A stretch of DNA of 64,000 bases from Pseudomonas syringae (lineage in GTDB: Bacteria; Pseudomonadota; Gammaproteobacteria; Pseudomonadales; Pseudomonadaceae), in contig NZ_CP066265.1 in assembly GCF_023278085.1 (NCBI RefSeq), positions 3,676,001 to 3,740,000 on the forward strand, read 5' to 3'. Each line of letters begins with the position of its first letter. Position 1 is the first letter of the stretch. This document shows positions 47,728 to 55,886 of this stretch, in pieces. A program made the position numbers and the translations under genes. Under the pieces are notes generated by a model. It worked only from the letters and a program-made list of their open reading frames with translations, had not been told where the DNA came from and searched no databases.

Positions 47728-48699
47728 TCAGATAGTAATGGCTCTAAGAGCTCCTGAGAGTATTTCGGCACGGGACGAATGCGTCGAGAAAGCCGTAGCA
47801 TTTCCAGGCACCGGCGTCGGTCCGTGGGTATGCACAGCCAGTTGGGCGTTCATGTCCTGAATCAGATCGAGCAGATCACACACGACCTGAAAGATGTTCA
47901 CACCGTCCGACCCAACCCAGTTTTTAGGAGCCTGCAGACGCTGACTCTCGCTGGTGATGCTTTTTCGCAATCCCTGAATCCTCTCCACCATGTCGCCACC
48001 CACCGTGGCGTTGTGCTTCTGGCCGACTACTAGGTTCAGATCGCGCCCGGTCGCCTGGTGCAAGTCGTCCACTGCCGCCAGGCTCGCGGATCCGCCTGAC
48101 AGCAGCTTGAGTGCCCCCAGAGCCTCGATCTTCTTCACGCCACCCACTGACTCGGTCGAATGGTCGTCCACCGTCCTGGTGTGGCTCTGGAAGCTTTCGG
48201 TGTTCGTCATAGCGTCAACCTCGCGCTCGATCGCCTGGTCCTGGATCTTGCCGTCAGTCTTGCGCAGCCAGTTACCGTCCGCGTCGACGCGCTGCTGCAC
48301 GGCGTCGCTGTGCTGCCACACCTGGTCGCCTTTTGGAACCTTCGGCAGTGTCAGGCCGTGCGGCAGGATGGTCTGGATGTAGGGTTTGTGTGGCAAGCCA
48401 TAAGCGAAGCACACCACCACGCTGGTGCCCTCCTCCGGAAAGGCAAAGAACCCCATTTCATCACCACCCACCGGCATGGGCAGCGGCACGCCGGCCAGTA
48501 CCGGCAATGCTGTATCGATCTCGCCGTCCGGCCCCATCACCTGCAGGTCGACCGAGAAACGCGGGCGGAAGTCGTCACACAGCCCGGCGCTGGCCGGCGC
48601 ATCCGCCACGGCCACGACCTTGGCGAAGCGCGGCAAGTGATAGCCGCCAGTGAGTTCAGGGAATTGCCGCTCTACGCTGCGCTTGATTGCGTCGTCCAT
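47728..48699 (-). CDS. Phage baseplate spike / assembly protein V
   Basis: The 323-residue protein fits gpV-type baseplate spikes: an N-terminal OB-fold region (RFSVDLQVMGPDGEID, VLAGVPLPMPVGGDEMGFFAFPEEGTSVVVCFAYG), a middle part reminiscent of VgrG-like beta-helix stalks and a C-terminal HTHGPTPVPGNAT with histidines that may bind a tip metal. It overlaps the D-type gene by 28 bases and is the last gene of the late operon. Confidence 0.8.
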   Translation of the reverse strand: MDDAIKRSVERQFPELTGGYHLPRFAKVVAVADAPASAGLCDDFRPRFSVDLQVMGPDGEIDTALPVLAGVPLPMPVGGDEMGFFAFPEEGTSVVVCFAYGLPHKPYIQTILPHGLTLPKVPKGDQVWQHSDAVQQRVDADGNWLRKTDGKIQDQAIEREVDAMTNTESFQSHTRTVDDHSTESVGGVKKIEALGALKLLSGGSASLAAVDDLHQATGRDLNLVVGQKHNATVGGDMVERIQGLRKSITSESQRLQAPKNWVGSDGVNIFQVVCDLLDLIQDMNAQLAVHTHGPTPVPGNATAFSTHSSRAEILSGALRAITI

Positions 48700-49382
48700 T
48701 TGATAGCCATCTGTGTGCCGGCCAGCGTCACGTTTGTGATCCGCTCGCCCTGGTTGATTGATACGCCTGGTCGCAGGCCTGGCAAGGCCGCGATCATTGC
48801 GCTCTGGCTGCCCTGGTAACCGTCGAAAAGGTTAACCGGCAACTGCAACGGCGACCGAGCGCCGAAGAAACTGTCAGCCCAAGCACCGACGTAGATCTCG
48901 CCGTCGCCCTGTTGCTGCCAGATAAAATCCTTGATGCCGAACACCCGCGCCATGCTGTCCAGCGCCTGGTATCCAGCGGCCAGGTTGTAGAAAAACGGCG
49001 TCTTGACGCGTGTGTAGGCCTGATCCGGAACCCGGAAACGCAGGCCGGTCTTGCTGCCGATATCGGCCAACACCGCGCGCAGATCTACATGGCGCAGGTT
49101 TATGGGCAATGGGTTGGCCAGCACCGCGGCTAACTCACGACACAGCACCACCTGCTCAATCCCGTTGGTGGCGGTGCAGCGTTCGACGTAGCCAATGAAA
49201 TGACGCTGCAGGACCGCTTCGTTGTAGCCGATATCGAACGTGACCAATCCTTTGACGGTTACGCCCGCCTTGATCGTGAACGTGGCGCGGCCTGGACTCT
49301 TGAGGTCCAGACGGACATCGTCATTGACCAGCGGCATGACCGCGCCGCCGATCGTCAGCACCTTGTGCAGCTTCATGCTCAT
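48672..49382 (-). CDS. Phage tail protein D-like (baseplate hub)
   Basis: The 236-residue protein resembles the gpD / late control D hub family: N-terminal strand domain (VRLDLKSPGRATFTIKAG), a middle region with LRAVLADIGSKTGLRFRVPD, and QALDSMARVFGIKDFIWQQQGDGEIYVGAWAD. It is shorter than P2 gpD (about 390), as in HP1-like phages. The start overlaps the previous stop by four bases (ATGA). Confidence 0.72.
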   Translation of the reverse strand: MSMKLHKVLTIGGAVMPLVNDDVRLDLKSPGRATFTIKAGVTVKGLVTFDIGYNEAVLQRHFIGYVERCTATNGIEQVVLCRELAAVLANPLPINLRHVDLRAVLADIGSKTGLRFRVPDQAYTRVKTPFFYNLAAGYQALDSMARVFGIKDFIWQQQGDGEIYVGAWADSFFGARSPLQLPVNLFDGYQGSQSAMIAALPGLRPGVSINQGERITNVTLAGTQMAIKWTTQSSAA

Positions 49383-49909
49383 GAAGCGCCGCCTAGGTAG
49401 GTGTCCACCTTCTTGAGCACTGCCTCAAAGCCTGTCAGTTCTTCGGGCGTGCCCGATCCGCTGCCCTCAACACCATCACCTGGTGCTGACTGCGACGTGA
49501 CGCCGTTGCCGGCGCGCCGGTTCTCGACCTTCTCCGGGTTGGATAGCTTCTCGCTCAGCGTGAACTGGACGATCCATTGGGCCAGTGTGTCGTCCTCACG
49601 GGCGCTGACCCCGTCAGAGAACGTCACCTGCCGGATGCCAAATGCCTTGGCCGTGTCGTTCACGATGCGGTAGGTCTGTAGCTGGCCACCGCCTGCAGTC
49701 GCCTCGGCCAGGCGCATGATCGTGCGCAGGTCCTCGAGGGCCTTGTAGGGGATTGTCAGCGCAACGGTCAAAGTCTTGGGTTTGAAACCCTTGTGCGATT
49801 TGTCGGTTGCCGATGTCTGCCCGCCCAGCTCGTCGGCCTCAATCTTAAGGCTGGCTGTCAGCTTCATGCGGTGGCCGATGATCTGCTCGCCGTTGAGTAG
49901 CAGCGTCAT
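49379..49909 (-). CDS. Phage tail protein U-like
   Basis: The 176-residue protein begins MTLLLNGEQIIGHRMKLTAS and has strand-rich core sequence (KTLTVALTIPYKALEDLRTIMRLAEAT, FGIRQVTFSDGVSAREDDTLAQWIVQFTLSEK), followed by a low-complexity Gly/Ser linker. By position between the fibre genes and D it should be the tail terminator or baseplate U-type protein. The ATG overlaps the upstream stop (ATGA). Confidence 0.65.
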   Translation of the reverse strand: MTLLLNGEQIIGHRMKLTASLKIEADELGGQTSATDKSHKGFKPKTLTVALTIPYKALEDLRTIMRLAEATAGGGQLQTYRIVNDTAKAFGIRQVTFSDGVSAREDDTLAQWIVQFTLSEKLSNPEKVENRRAGNGVTSQSAPGDGVEGSGSGTPEELTGFEAVLKKVDTYLGGAS

Positions 49910-50832
49910 AGGCCCACCAGTTCCTGGACAAAGCTCAGGCTCTCTGCAGATCCCACTAGCAGCGCGCCGGCACACAGCGGCCATTCATGGCCCGGTGCTT
50001 CGCCCTCGAGTAGTTCGCGGCGCAGCTGGCCCAGGTCACCCGGTCCCAGCATCCTAGACTGGATCGACACGTCGTCTGCACTGTTGGTGAACTGGGCTTT
50101 CAGGTCGGCCAGCTGCTGATCGCGCTTCTGGGCCTGCGCCTTCTTTCGTGCCTGCAGATCTGCGAGGTCCGCCATGGGCGAGCTGTCAGCAGCATAGCCC
50201 TCAAGTACAGCCAGTTGGCCGGCCATGGACTGGCTGGCCAGCTTGGTGATCGGGCACCGCTGCAGCGGCAACTGGCTCCAGAGCGGCATTTGCCCGGCGA
50301 TCGGCATGACCCACTTTTCCACCTCCAGCTTGGCCAGGTGTTCGGCCCGACGTTCGGCGCGCACCAGGTCCGGCATAGGCAGCACAACGTTGAACCGACC
50401 CAACGTCGCCGCAAGCTGGTCCAGACGCGTGGCGAGGAAGATCAGCACCAAGGCGCTTTGCTGACCTTGAGGGCGGACAGCGTCAGTGGTGTCCGTCAGC
50501 TTGTCAGCCAGTAGTTGTAGCAGGTTCGGCGCGGACAAAAAGCGCTGGTGGCCGCCGCTGCCCTGGCCAACCCCGTGCTGGAATGGCGTCACGACGATAC
50601 ACGACGGGACATTATCGAACTGGGCCGCCAAGGCGGTACGGCCGGCGCTGATCGCCGCTTGTGCGGCGCCGCCGATCGGCCCCGGGCTGGTGGTCGCGAT
50701 GTCGGCTAGCTTGGAGACTCGCTCCCCAGTGCTGAGCATTTCGCCCTGGATGAGATTGCGAGCGCCGGCCATCTGGTCCATCCATTGAGTGGCTTGTACC
50801 GGCCAGCGAAACTTGATGTTGGTCCAACTCAT
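49906..50832 (-). CDS. Phage protein of unknown function in the tail module
   Basis: The 308-residue protein has a leading segment MSWTNIKFRWPVQAT, Ala-rich helices (IGGAAQAAISAGRTALAAQF) and a coiled segment (LQARKKAQAQKRDQQLADLK). I do not recognise a domain. Four-base overlaps with both neighbours place it firmly in the late operon. A structural or chaperone role in the tail is inferred. Confidence 0.65.
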   Translation of the reverse strand: MSWTNIKFRWPVQATQWMDQMAGARNLIQGEMLSTGERVSKLADIATTSPGPIGGAAQAAISAGRTALAAQFDNVPSCIVVTPFQHGVGQGSGGHQRFLSAPNLLQLLADKLTDTTDAVRPQGQQSALVLIFLATRLDQLAATLGRFNVVLPMPDLVRAERRAEHLAKLEVEKWVMPIAGQMPLWSQLPLQRCPITKLASQSMAGQLAVLEGYAADSSPMADLADLQARKKAQAQKRDQQLADLKAQFTNSADDVSIQSRMLGPGDLGQLRRELLEGEAPGHEWPLCAGALLVGSAESLSFVQELVGL

Positions 50833-51428
50833 GGCAGCACCAACCAGATCGGGGCTGATGGGCGGGCTGAAATGTCAGGGAACGACGAATGCTCCGGCCA
50901 ATCACGCAGCGCGCCACGATAGGCCTGCAGCGCCATGTAGTGTTCCACCGACAACGTCGTTGCCTGCCCCGCTTCGAGCTCGTCACGGTGACGGTTGACC
51001 ATCCCATCGGTCTGTTTGAGCTGATAGTCCCGCCAGCAACGATCATTCTCGCGCAGCGTCTCGATGCTGGGACCAAACGGCGCAATAGCAGCAGGTCGAC
51101 CACTGTCATCCAGGCCGATACGCATGCCGTTGCTCTGTGCCTCCAGTAAGGATTGGTAGTGCTCTATGCTGATCTCGATCAGATCGCTCGCCGGGGGCAG
51201 CAGGCATTCCGGATTGTCGACGGTAATCTGCGGCACCGGGACGCCGAGGTCATCGATCTCGATCATCGGCACGGACTCCTCCTGGCTGTGGTCGCCCGCG
51301 ATGTATGCGGGATCCGGGACCAGGATCTTCGGTCGTTCGAAGGTTGGGTCATCGATGGTGATGGTTCGGGGGCCGTGGCTCGCGCTGCTGTAAAACCCGC
51401 CCGACGGGCGACCGTAAAAGAACTCCAT
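50829..51428 (-). CDS. Tail fibre assembly chaperone-like protein
   Basis: The 199-residue protein follows the fibre gene without a gap (TAA-ATG). Its C-terminal half is typical of small tail-assembly chaperones: RCWRDYQLKQTDGMVNRHRDEL, AYRGALRDWPEHSSFPD and a Pro-rich end. The N-terminal part (ITIDDPTFERPKILVPDPAYIAGDH) is probably a binding domain. Such proteins help the fibre trimerise. Confidence 0.7.
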   Translation of the reverse strand: MEFFYGRPSGGFYSSASHGPRTITIDDPTFERPKILVPDPAYIAGDHSQEESVPMIEIDDLGVPVPQITVDNPECLLPPASDLIEISIEHYQSLLEAQSNGMRIGLDDSGRPAAIAPFGPSIETLRENDRCWRDYQLKQTDGMVNRHRDELEAGQATTLSVEHYMALQAYRGALRDWPEHSSFPDISARPSAPIWLVLP

Positions 51429-53873
51429 TTATTTCCCCGTTACGCGGTAGTGGATGGTGATGGGCGTGTTGCTTGGGTTACTGCCGGCAACGCGTTGAAC
51501 GCGTACGGTCATGGCGCCCAAGCCAGAGCTATGAAACCCCACCAGGTTCTCGGCAATTTCAGTGGTCTCTCCGACCGCCTCAATGCCGAACGTCACAGAG
51601 TGGAACGCGGCCGGGAACGACATCGGAAAATAAATCCCCGCTTCCGCCACCGCCCCGACGGCATTCGGCGATACCAGCGTGACTCGCCCCCACTGCTCGA
51701 TGCGACCGGTGTCAGCGTCTTTGTGCCAGCCGTTGACCTCAACCGAGGCAGTGTTTTTCGGCCGGTTGGCTTCGGTCCAAAAACGGTACCGGGCGTTACC
51801 CGCTGACCAGCCACCGAAAGCAAACTGGTTGTCCGTGTCCAGACCAAAGAACGTGCCGTAGGACCCGCCCCGATGAAATGTAATCACTGCCGCAGCGGCC
51901 GGGTTATTGCCGTTCACAATCGCCAGAGGGGCGTGGGCTTGGTTGTGAGCACCCGCCGCTGCCAGCGAAGGAACCTGACCGAGGCTGAATGCGGTGTAGC
52001 CGTTTTCACCCGCGAGCCGCACAAAACGCCCATCTGACTGGCTGGCGGTATAGGCGTCGGTGATGCCATAGCCACCGAGGGTGGTGGCGACGTTGGCTTT
52101 GCCGGCAGGATTGAAGTTGCCCGAGTGGTACAGCTTGTACTGCGGCTGGCCAGGGTCAGATCCGCCCAGATACAGTTCATTGTCAGTTTGGAGCCCCAGC
52201 ATCCGCGCCACACCACGCGAAGAGGCATGAAAGGTAATGGCTGGGTGCAAATCCGAATCGAGAACCAGACCCGCAGATCCCCAAACGCCGAGTTGAGCAT
52301 CTGATTTGCGGCTGTATAGTCGGCCGGCCACCGTGCCGCCGCTGGTCGACAGTTTCCCCGCCAGGGCATTGGTCATGCTGGTGGCAAAGTTGGGATCGTT
52401 GCCCAGGGCCGTCGCCAGCTCCTTGAGGGTGTCGAGCGCCGCCGGCGACGAGTCCACCAGCGCGGCGACCACCGAATGCACAAAGGCAGTGTTAGCGGCC
52501 TGCTGGTCCTTGGTCGTGGCCGGTAGCGAAGGCACTCTGACCGGGCCGGTAAATGCTGCCCCCGCCAGATCAGCTTTAAGGGCCGGATTGAAGTTACCGG
52601 TGTCCCACGGCTCGCGGCCAAACAGATAAGCACGCTGGTTGGCCAGGTCCAGGTTCAGCGGATCCGGTACGCCTGTCGAAAAGATTCGGAACGTATGGTT
52701 ATACACATCAGCAAAGACGGTACGTAACGTCGTCGCCCAGCGCACCTCTGGCGAGTCATTGCTACCGTTATTGAGCACGATGGACTGCGTAGTGTTGATC
52801 GTACCCGTGACATTCCCACCGTTTTTGTTGAGCTTGGTGTCGACCAGGGCCTCGAGCAGTTGGCGTACAGCTACGACCATTTTGGTGGTGGCCAACACTT
52901 GATCACTGTTGCTGGTTGGATCACTGCTGATCGCGTTGGGAATCTGGTCCAGCTTCACGTCATCTTTCGTGGTGGCCCGGGCGCGCAGATTGGGATAGTC
53001 GCCAACCCGGGCGGCCAGGTGTTTGATCAGTTCAGTGATGATCGGCTCGACGCTGCGCAGATCGGTAATCAACGATGAGGTGGGCAAGTCGGCCAACGGC
53101 ACCAAGTAATGGCGTGCGCCGGCACCGTCGTTGTAATCCGCCTTGTCCATGCCAAACACCACTTGGAACGTACCCACCACGTCGCTGTGATCGCGCTGCA
53201 GAGACACATCCAGCCAGGCCTTGTTGGGCACCGACGGCACGACGACCGGCAGGACGGCTGTCGACTCCAGACGAATTCCTTCGACATAAGCCACCCCCGC
53301 CTTGAGCTGGTAGGTGCTACCGACTTTCTCCAGTTTCAAACCGCTATCAAAGAAGCAGGCACGGCCAAACACATCGCGATTGCTCAGCCGCTCGCGTTCG
53401 TCGATGCCTTTGAGGCGTACAGTGAAGTCGTGCTGCCAGGTGCTTGCATCGATCTTGATGCCGGTCAGCTGCTGGGCACCGTCGAACACCACCAGGAAGT
53501 TGCGCGTCACGTTGTTGCCGATCTGGTCAGGCAGGACGTTCTTGCGCTTCTGTTGCAACGGCACGTAGGCGACCGACAGCAGCACGTCGTCGCTGGTCTC
53601 CAGGCCGATCCAGTTCCAGTCGAAGTCACCGATATCGGTGCCCATCAGGAGGCTGTACACCACCTGGTTAGGGTTCACATAGCCCTGCTGGGTGATGTTT
53701 GCGGTGTAGACGATCTGGGCCGCTGGCGGCTTCACGCCGGCGCGATTGACCGGGCCGCTCACATTGAGGCCGGGCACGTTGGCCAGCACGAAGCGGGCGA
53801 CGGTCAGCGGCAGGTTGGCCGCTTGTTTCTGGGCGATCAGTTTCTCGCCGGCGAGGGTGATACTTGCAGCCAT
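51429..53873 (-). CDS. Tail fibre protein (gpH-like)
   Basis: The 814-residue protein is the largest adhesin of the phage and sets host range. The N-terminal 150 residues fit the conserved tail-collar/DUF3751 baseplate-binding domain (SITLAGEKLIAQKQAANLPL, VVYSLLMGTDIGDFDWNWIGLE). A repetitive central shaft follows with TKDQQAANTAFVHSVVAALVDSSPAALDTLKELATAL, a typical fibre repeat. The C-terminal 130 residues resemble the gp53-like receptor-binding tip (NGWHKDADTGRIEQWGRV). AGGAG lies before the ATG. Confidence 0.88.
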   Translation of the reverse strand: MAASITLAGEKLIAQKQAANLPLTVARFVLANVPGLNVSGPVNRAGVKPPAAQIVYTANITQQGYVNPNQVVYSLLMGTDIGDFDWNWIGLETSDDVLLSVAYVPLQQKRKNVLPDQIGNNVTRNFLVVFDGAQQLTGIKIDASTWQHDFTVRLKGIDERERLSNRDVFGRACFFDSGLKLEKVGSTYQLKAGVAYVEGIRLESTAVLPVVVPSVPNKAWLDVSLQRDHSDVVGTFQVVFGMDKADYNDGAGARHYLVPLADLPTSSLITDLRSVEPIITELIKHLAARVGDYPNLRARATTKDDVKLDQIPNAISSDPTSNSDQVLATTKMVVAVRQLLEALVDTKLNKNGGNVTGTINTTQSIVLNNGSNDSPEVRWATTLRTVFADVYNHTFRIFSTGVPDPLNLDLANQRAYLFGREPWDTGNFNPALKADLAGAAFTGPVRVPSLPATTKDQQAANTAFVHSVVAALVDSSPAALDTLKELATALGNDPNFATSMTNALAGKLSTSGGTVAGRLYSRKSDAQLGVWGSAGLVLDSDLHPAITFHASSRGVARMLGLQTDNELYLGGSDPGQPQYKLYHSGNFNPAGKANVATTLGGYGITDAYTASQSDGRFVRLAGENGYTAFSLGQVPSLAAAGAHNQAHAPLAIVNGNNPAAAAVITFHRGGSYGTFFGLDTDNQFAFGGWSAGNARYRFWTEANRPKNTASVEVNGWHKDADTGRIEQWGRVTLVSPNAVGAVAEAGIYFPMSFPAAFHSVTFGIEAVGETTEIAENLVGFHSSGLGAMTVRVQRVAGSNPSNTPITIHYRVTGK

Positions 53874-53881
53874 GAGGGCTC

Positions 53882-54406
53882 CTAAAGGCTGGCGACCAGC
53901 GTTTGCTGATCGTCATTGAAATCCACCAGGGCAACAGCAAGCCGCACCGGGGTGATGGTTACGAAGTCATACCGGCGGCAGGTGCGTCCGTACTGACGGA
54001 TCAGCACACGCAACAGGTCGGGGTTCTCGGACAGTTGGGAATCGCTCAGGGTGAGCAACACGACGTCCCAGTCGCGTTCGGGCATGCGCTCCTGGATCTC
54101 GACGTAGCCGACGCCCAAGCGCTCCAGGATGCGTTTCAAACCAGCAGTACTGCCGGCGTCCACCGAGTTGATAAAGGCGTACTTGACCCGCAGACGGAAC
54201 AGGCTTTCAGGTTCGGCGGGAAACCGCGTGACATCACGCTGCCAGGCCCACAGCTCCAAAATGGACAGGTGGCACGTGTCCGCGTCGAGCTGCAGGTACG
54301 GCCAGCGCAGCCACTCGGTGGCCTGCTCCCACCAGAGCTGGGCGGTGGTGACCAGCTTGGTCAGCTCCAGCCCTTCGAGCCAGAACGGCAGCTTGAGCTT
54401 GATCAT
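53882..54406 (-). CDS. Phage tail protein I
   Basis: The 174-residue protein has the gpI pattern: a region naming wheel position (ELWAWQRDVTRFPAEPESLFRLRVKYAF), AGSTAGLKRILERLGV and a C-terminal beta part (VTITPVRLAVALVDF). P2 gpI completes the baseplate wedge between J and the fibre. It overlaps gpJ by four bases. Confidence 0.82.
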   Translation of the reverse strand: MIKLKLPFWLEGLELTKLVTTAQLWWEQATEWLRWPYLQLDADTCHLSILELWAWQRDVTRFPAEPESLFRLRVKYAFINSVDAGSTAGLKRILERLGVGYVEIQERMPERDWDVVLLTLSDSQLSENPDLLRVLIRQYGRTCRRYDFVTITPVRLAVALVDFNDDQQTLVASL

Positions 54407-55572
54407 TGCAGGACCACCGCCAGGGTGCTGATGCGCGGGATGTCCAACGCCGAGACGATGTCACTGTTGGCAAACCGCAACGAACTGATATCCGGAAACT
54501 GAACGTGCAGCTCTTCGGTCAGGCGGCTGAAACTGAAACGTGACTGGGGAAATGTCCGAGTCGGCGCGTAGTCACTCTGGGTGCTTTCGCGGAACGCAGC
54601 GCGGATGAACAGCCCGACCTCAGCCTGCAGCGTCTGCAACTGCAGCGCTGTCAGGTTCGCCACCGGCCAGACCTTGACGCTGATCGCGTGCAGGGTTTCA
54701 GGCATGGCCATGGCCAGCAGATCGTCGCCGTGGCCATGGTTGCCGCCGTCGCGGATATGCGTGTTGATCTGCTCGAGGAAGGTATCGGCGGGCACGCCGG
54801 CGTCGAACAGCACGAAGGCATTGGCGCTGCCTGGCCCACGCGGCGCGCCGTGTTCAAAGTACACGCCATCAGCGGCAACCCCAGGAAACCCGGTGATGAT
54901 AGCCCGGTACACCGCGTCGGTGTGCCATTGGTTGACCGCCGAAAACTGGTTGCGCACGCGCAGACGCAGCTGGTCGTCATGCTCGGAATCCGCGCCAGGC
55001 GTCTGCAGCCAGTCGGTGTTGTTTACCACCTGGACAACGCCCGGTACCGACTGAGGCAGCACCGCGTAGTAACCCGGTGCCAGGTTGTAGCCGCTGCCGG
55101 CTCCCACGGCCTTGACCGGCACCACCAACTGGCTCTGGCCCTCTTCAAAGCTGCGCGGCTCGGTGGTTACCAACTGGTAGATATGACCATTGAGGGTCGG
55201 TGACTGAACGACAGTGCCGATCGGCACTTCCAGCTCGCCACCGGTATTGGCGCGGGTAAAGAGCAGTTCACCAACGGCCACCGTCGCGGCCTTGCGCTCG
55301 ATGTTCACCGCCCACGCCAGCATGTCCAGCCATTGCGCGCCGGCAGTCTTGACGAAGAAGTTCGGCAGCACCGTGCCACTGACAAACTCCAACAGCCAAA
55401 GCACTGGCTTGGTGACCAGCGCCGTGATGATTCGCCAGAACGGGCTGTACGCGCTGGTGTTGGTCAGCGTGCTGCCCTGCTCGACGGCCAGCTTTTCCCA
55501 GGCCTGTTTGAGCTGCGCCTCGGTGGTCGGAATGCCGGAGTCACCCAGCGCCTTTTTGAAGTCGACGGTCAT
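54403..55572 (-). CDS. Baseplate protein J
   Basis: The 389-residue protein belongs to the gpJ/Mu gp47 family of baseplate wedges: SAYSPFWRIITALVTKPVLWLLEFV at the N-terminus, the core KAVGAGSGYNLAPGYY, and the downstream SEHDDQLRLRVRNQFSA / TDAVYRAIITGFPGV block, which is the family's best signature. It overlaps both neighbours by four bases. Confidence 0.88.
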   Translation of the reverse strand: MTVDFKKALGDSGIPTTEAQLKQAWEKLAVEQGSTLTNTSAYSPFWRIITALVTKPVLWLLEFVSGTVLPNFFVKTAGAQWLDMLAWAVNIERKAATVAVGELLFTRANTGGELEVPIGTVVQSPTLNGHIYQLVTTEPRSFEEGQSQLVVPVKAVGAGSGYNLAPGYYAVLPQSVPGVVQVVNNTDWLQTPGADSEHDDQLRLRVRNQFSAVNQWHTDAVYRAIITGFPGVAADGVYFEHGAPRGPGSANAFVLFDAGVPADTFLEQINTHIRDGGNHGHGDDLLAMAMPETLHAISVKVWPVANLTALQLQTLQAEVGLFIRAAFRESTQSDYAPTRTFPQSRFSFSRLTEELHVQFPDISSLRFANSDIVSALDIPRISTLAVVLQ

Positions 55573-55886
55573 AAGGTGATCTCCACCTGGCCAAACTTCA
55601 CGGTCGTGGCGGTCACCAGGTACACACCCGGCTGGGTCTGCTCGATCTGCGCAGTACCTGGTACCAGGCGTTCGTCATCCTCGACGAGCAGCTCCATCTG
55701 CTGAATGCAGTCACGCTGACGCAACCGGTCGCGCTCGGCCACCAGGGTGATCAGCAGGCCACTTTCGCGGATCAGATGCGCGATGTCCTGAGCGATCGAG
55801 GCGCGGTCATCCACCAGCAGGGGCTGGCGAGCCGGGTCGAGTACCAGGTCGTTGTTCATGATCAGCAGGTCGACGTATTCACTCAT
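55569..55886 (-). CDS. DUF2590-family baseplate protein
   Basis: The 105-residue protein matches DUF2590, a small HP1-phage family that occupies the place of P2 gpW (gp25-like wedge): YVDLLIMNNDLVLD, RASIAQDIAHLIRESGLLITLVAERD. It overlaps gpJ and abuts the tape-measure gene. Confidence 0.75.
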   Translation of the reverse strand: MSEYVDLLIMNNDLVLDPARQPLLVDDRASIAQDIAHLIRESGLLITLVAERDRLRQRDCIQQMELLVEDDERLVPGTAQIEQTQPGVYLVTATTVKFGQVEITL